Source: Georgenia sp. (GTDB lineage Bacteria > Actinomycetota > Actinomycetes > Actinomycetales > Actinomycetaceae). From it: a stretch of DNA of 7,540 nt. The notes beneath the pieces were generated by a model. It saw only the letters and a program-made list of their open reading frames with translations. It was not told the DNA's origin and made no database searches. Of this stretch, positions 5,851 through 7,540 are shown in pieces (the stretch's first letter is position 1; every line of letters starts with the position of its first letter). Where the stretch lies: NCBI GenBank assembly GCA_027322565.1, contig DAHVRG010000322.1:1-7540 (forward strand), given 5' to 3'. The position numbers were made by a program, and so were the translations under genes.

Positions 5851-7540
5851 CGCTCGACCTGCGGCTCGTGCCCGCCGCGCTCGGTGCCTGGGCGGCCGCG
5901 TTCGGCGGCGTGCTGCTGCCTCCGGAGCTCGCGGCCGCGCCGGCCGGCCTGCTCCTCGTCCCGGCGGCGCGGGCGCTGTGGTCGCTGCACCGCCGCCCAC
6001 GCCCCGGCAGCGGACGGCACCGGGACCTCACCGGGCCCACCCCGCAGGCAACGACCGCACTCGCGCTCGTCGTCACGGCGCTCGTCCTCCTCTCCGTCGC
6101 CGCCCAGGTGCACCAGCGCGCCGCCGGGCTGCTCGGTGAGCTCGTGGCCGCCGGGGCGGTCGTCACCGTGAGCGGGCAGGTGGTCGGCGACCCGCGGACC
6201 ATCCCGACCCCGCCCGAGCGTGGTGGCGGCGAGCGGGTGGCGGTGGCGCTCCGTGCGGACGTCGTCGAGGGCCGTGGGCTCACCGCGCGGGCACGCGCAC
6301 CGGTGCTCGTCCTCGCCCCCGCGAGCTGGCGGGAGGCCGAGCTCGGCGCGCGGGTCGCCCTGTCCGGGCGCCTCGTCCCCGTCGAGCCGGGGGAGGACGT
6401 CGTCGCGCTCGTCGTCGCCCACGGGCCGCACGCGGTCGAGGCGCCCCCGCCGGCCCACCACCGGGTGGCGAACCGGATGCGGGCCGGTCTGGTCGCCGCG
6501 GCGGCGGACGCCCCGCCTCAGGCCAGGGGACTGGTCCCGGGCATCGCGGTCGGTGATGACTCCCGCCTGCCGCCCGAGCTCGACGAGGCGATGCGCACCG
6601 TCTCGCTCACCCACATCACCGCGGTCTCCGGGGCGCACGTGGCGATCGTCCTCGGCACGGTGCTCGCCACGCTGCGCTGGGCGCCGCGCTGGGTGCGCGC
6701 CGGGGTGGGCGGGGTGGTCCTCGTGTGCTTCGTCGTCCTCGTCCGGCCGGAGGCCAGCGTCCTGCGCTCCGCGACCATGGGGGCCGTCGCGCTCGCCGCC
6801 CTCCTCCTCGGGAGGCCCTCCCGGGCGCTGCCGGCGCTCTGCGCCACGGTCGTCCTCCTGCTCCTCCTCGACCCGTGGCTCGCCCGCTCCTACGGCTTCG
6901 TGCTGTCGGTGCTCGCGACCACCGGCCTCGTCGTGCTCTCCGGGCCGTGGGCGAGCGCCCTGTCCCGGAGGATCCCCCGCACCCTCGCCCACGTCGTCGC
7001 CGTCCCCGCGGCGGCCCAGGTGTGCTGTGCGCCCGTCATCATTCTGCTCGAGCCGGCCGTCGCGACCTACGCCGTCCCGGCCAACGTCATGGCCGCGCCC
7101 GCCGTCCCGCCGGCCACCGTCCTCGGGGTCCTCGCCACCGTCGTCTCCCCGTGGCTGCCCGCCCTGGCCGGGCCGGCGGCGACGGCGGCCGGCTGGTTCA
7201 CCGGCTGGATCGCCGGGGTCGCGGTCGGCTGGGCGGGCCTGCCGGGCTCCCGCGTGCCCTGGCCCGCGGGCCTCGCCGGTGCCGCACTGCTCGCCGGCAT
7301 CACCGTGCTCGCCGTCGTGATCGCCCGCCGGGGGCGGCGCGCCCGGGTCGCGGCAGTCGCGGTGGTGGGCGTCGTCGCCCTGCTCGCGGCCGCACCCGGC
7401 CCGCGCAACGTGGTCGGCACCCTGCTCGCCGGGGTCCCCGGGGACTGGGTCGCCGTCCAGTGTGACGTCGGGCAGGGCAGCGGGTTCCTCCTGCGCTCCG
7501 GGCCGCGCTCCGCCGTCGTGGTCGACGTCGGCCAGTCCGG
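5847..7540 (+). CDS. comEC: ComEC/Rec2 DNA-uptake channel, N-terminal 564 residues (3' end cut by window)
   Basis: Polytopic inner-membrane protein that carries single-stranded DNA into the cytoplasm during natural transformation. GTG 5847 overlaps the comEA stop as GTGA, implying translational coupling; no strong Shine-Dalgarno is needed or seen. Hydrophobic N-terminal segments include LVPAALGAWAAAFGGVLL and ATTALALVVTALVLLSVAA, followed by a soluble OB-like (DUF4131) region around residues 105-205. The Competence domain begins near LVPGIAVGDDSRLPPEL (229 on) and carries the hallmark THITAVSGAHVAIVLG (255-270). Many membrane helices follow to about residue 530. The metallo-beta-lactamase-like domain starts at VQCDVGQGSGFLL (537-549), where the usual DVGQGD reads DVGQGS. 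The frame stays open to the window end, so the rest of this domain, including its HxHxDH-type motif, is not visible. Identification is secure. Confidence 0.96.
   Translation, partial: MTLDLRLVPAALGAWAAAFGGVLLPPELAAAPAGLLLVPAARALWSLHRRPRPGSGRHRDLTGPTPQATTALALVVTALVLLSVAAQVHQRAAGLLGELVAAGAVVTVSGQVVGDPRTIPTPPERGGGERVAVALRADVVEGRGLTARARAPVLVLAPASWREAELGARVALSGRLVPVEPGEDVVALVVAHGPHAVEAPPPAHHRVANRMRAGLVAAAADAPPQARGLVPGIAVGDDSRLPPELDEAMRTVSLTHITAVSGAHVAIVLGTVLATLRWAPRWVRAGVGGVVLVCFVVLVRPEASVLRSATMGAVALAALLLGRPSRALPALCATVVLLLLLDPWLARSYGFVLSVLATTGLVVLSGPWASALSRRIPRTLAHVVAVPAAAQVCCAPVIILLEPAVATYAVPANVMAAPAVPPATVLGVLATVVSPWLPALAGPAATAAGWFTGWIAGVAVGWAGLPGSRVPWPAGLAGAALLAGITVLAVVIARRGRRARVAAVAVVGVVALLAAAPGPRNVVGTLLAGVPGDWVAVQCDVGQGSGFLLRSGPRSAVVVDVGQS

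Noticed and set aside
4893..6992. Antisense open frame of 699 codons opposite comEA/comEC
   Set aside because: Same shadow effect: repetitive Arg/Gly/Glu composition and no ribosome binding site, opposite clear ComEA and ComEC domains.
1..7540. CRISPR array, tRNA/rRNA gene, insertion sequence or prophage remnant
   Set aside because: No regularly spaced repeats, no cloverleaf-like sequence, no transposase or integrase domain and no change of base composition was seen.

Overview
The window reads as a chromosomal segment of a very GC-rich actinobacterium. Third codon positions are almost all G or C, GTG starts occur, and the order leuS ... comEA-comEC is one I associate with actinobacterial chromosomes. 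The riboswitch class seen here is also an actinobacterial one. A member of the Micrococcales (Cellulomonas/Georgenia-like) would fit, but the genus is inference. All genes recognised lie on the + strand.

Layout: (1) 1-2148, the C-terminal three quarters of leucyl-tRNA synthetase (leuS), cut by the left edge, followed by a 36-nt perfect palindrome that should end its transcript. (2) 2261-2704, a long regulatory leader: a sigma70-type promoter, a SAM-IV-class riboswitch starting about where transcription should begin, a 29-codon leader ORF ending in a Cys/Met-rich stretch, a hairpin straddling that ORF's stop codon, and about 150 nt of further GC-rich inverted repeats. (3) 2705-3667, the gene this leader controls: a short, divergent protein of the bacterial-luciferase-like flavin monooxygenase superfamily, closest in pattern to the NtaA/SnaA/DszA branch. 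(4) 3782-4666, a tandem-domain universal stress protein with its own terminator-like upstream hairpin and clear ribosome binding site. (5) 4828-7540, comEA and comEC overlapping by 4 nt, encoding the DNA receptor and inner-membrane channel of DNA uptake; comEC runs off the right edge.

The most interesting part is region 2-3. The sequence stacks two possible sulfur sensors in one leader, a SAM aptamer and a short ORF rich in Cys and Met codons, ahead of one flavin-monooxygenase-like gene. A plausible reading is that this protein belongs to sulfur scavenging or sulfur homeostasis and is shut off when SAM and cysteine/methionine are plentiful. The protein lacks about 100 residues from the middle of the usual fold and the usual glycine-rich loop, so its chemistry is uncertain. 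The rest is ordinary housekeeping and competence content.
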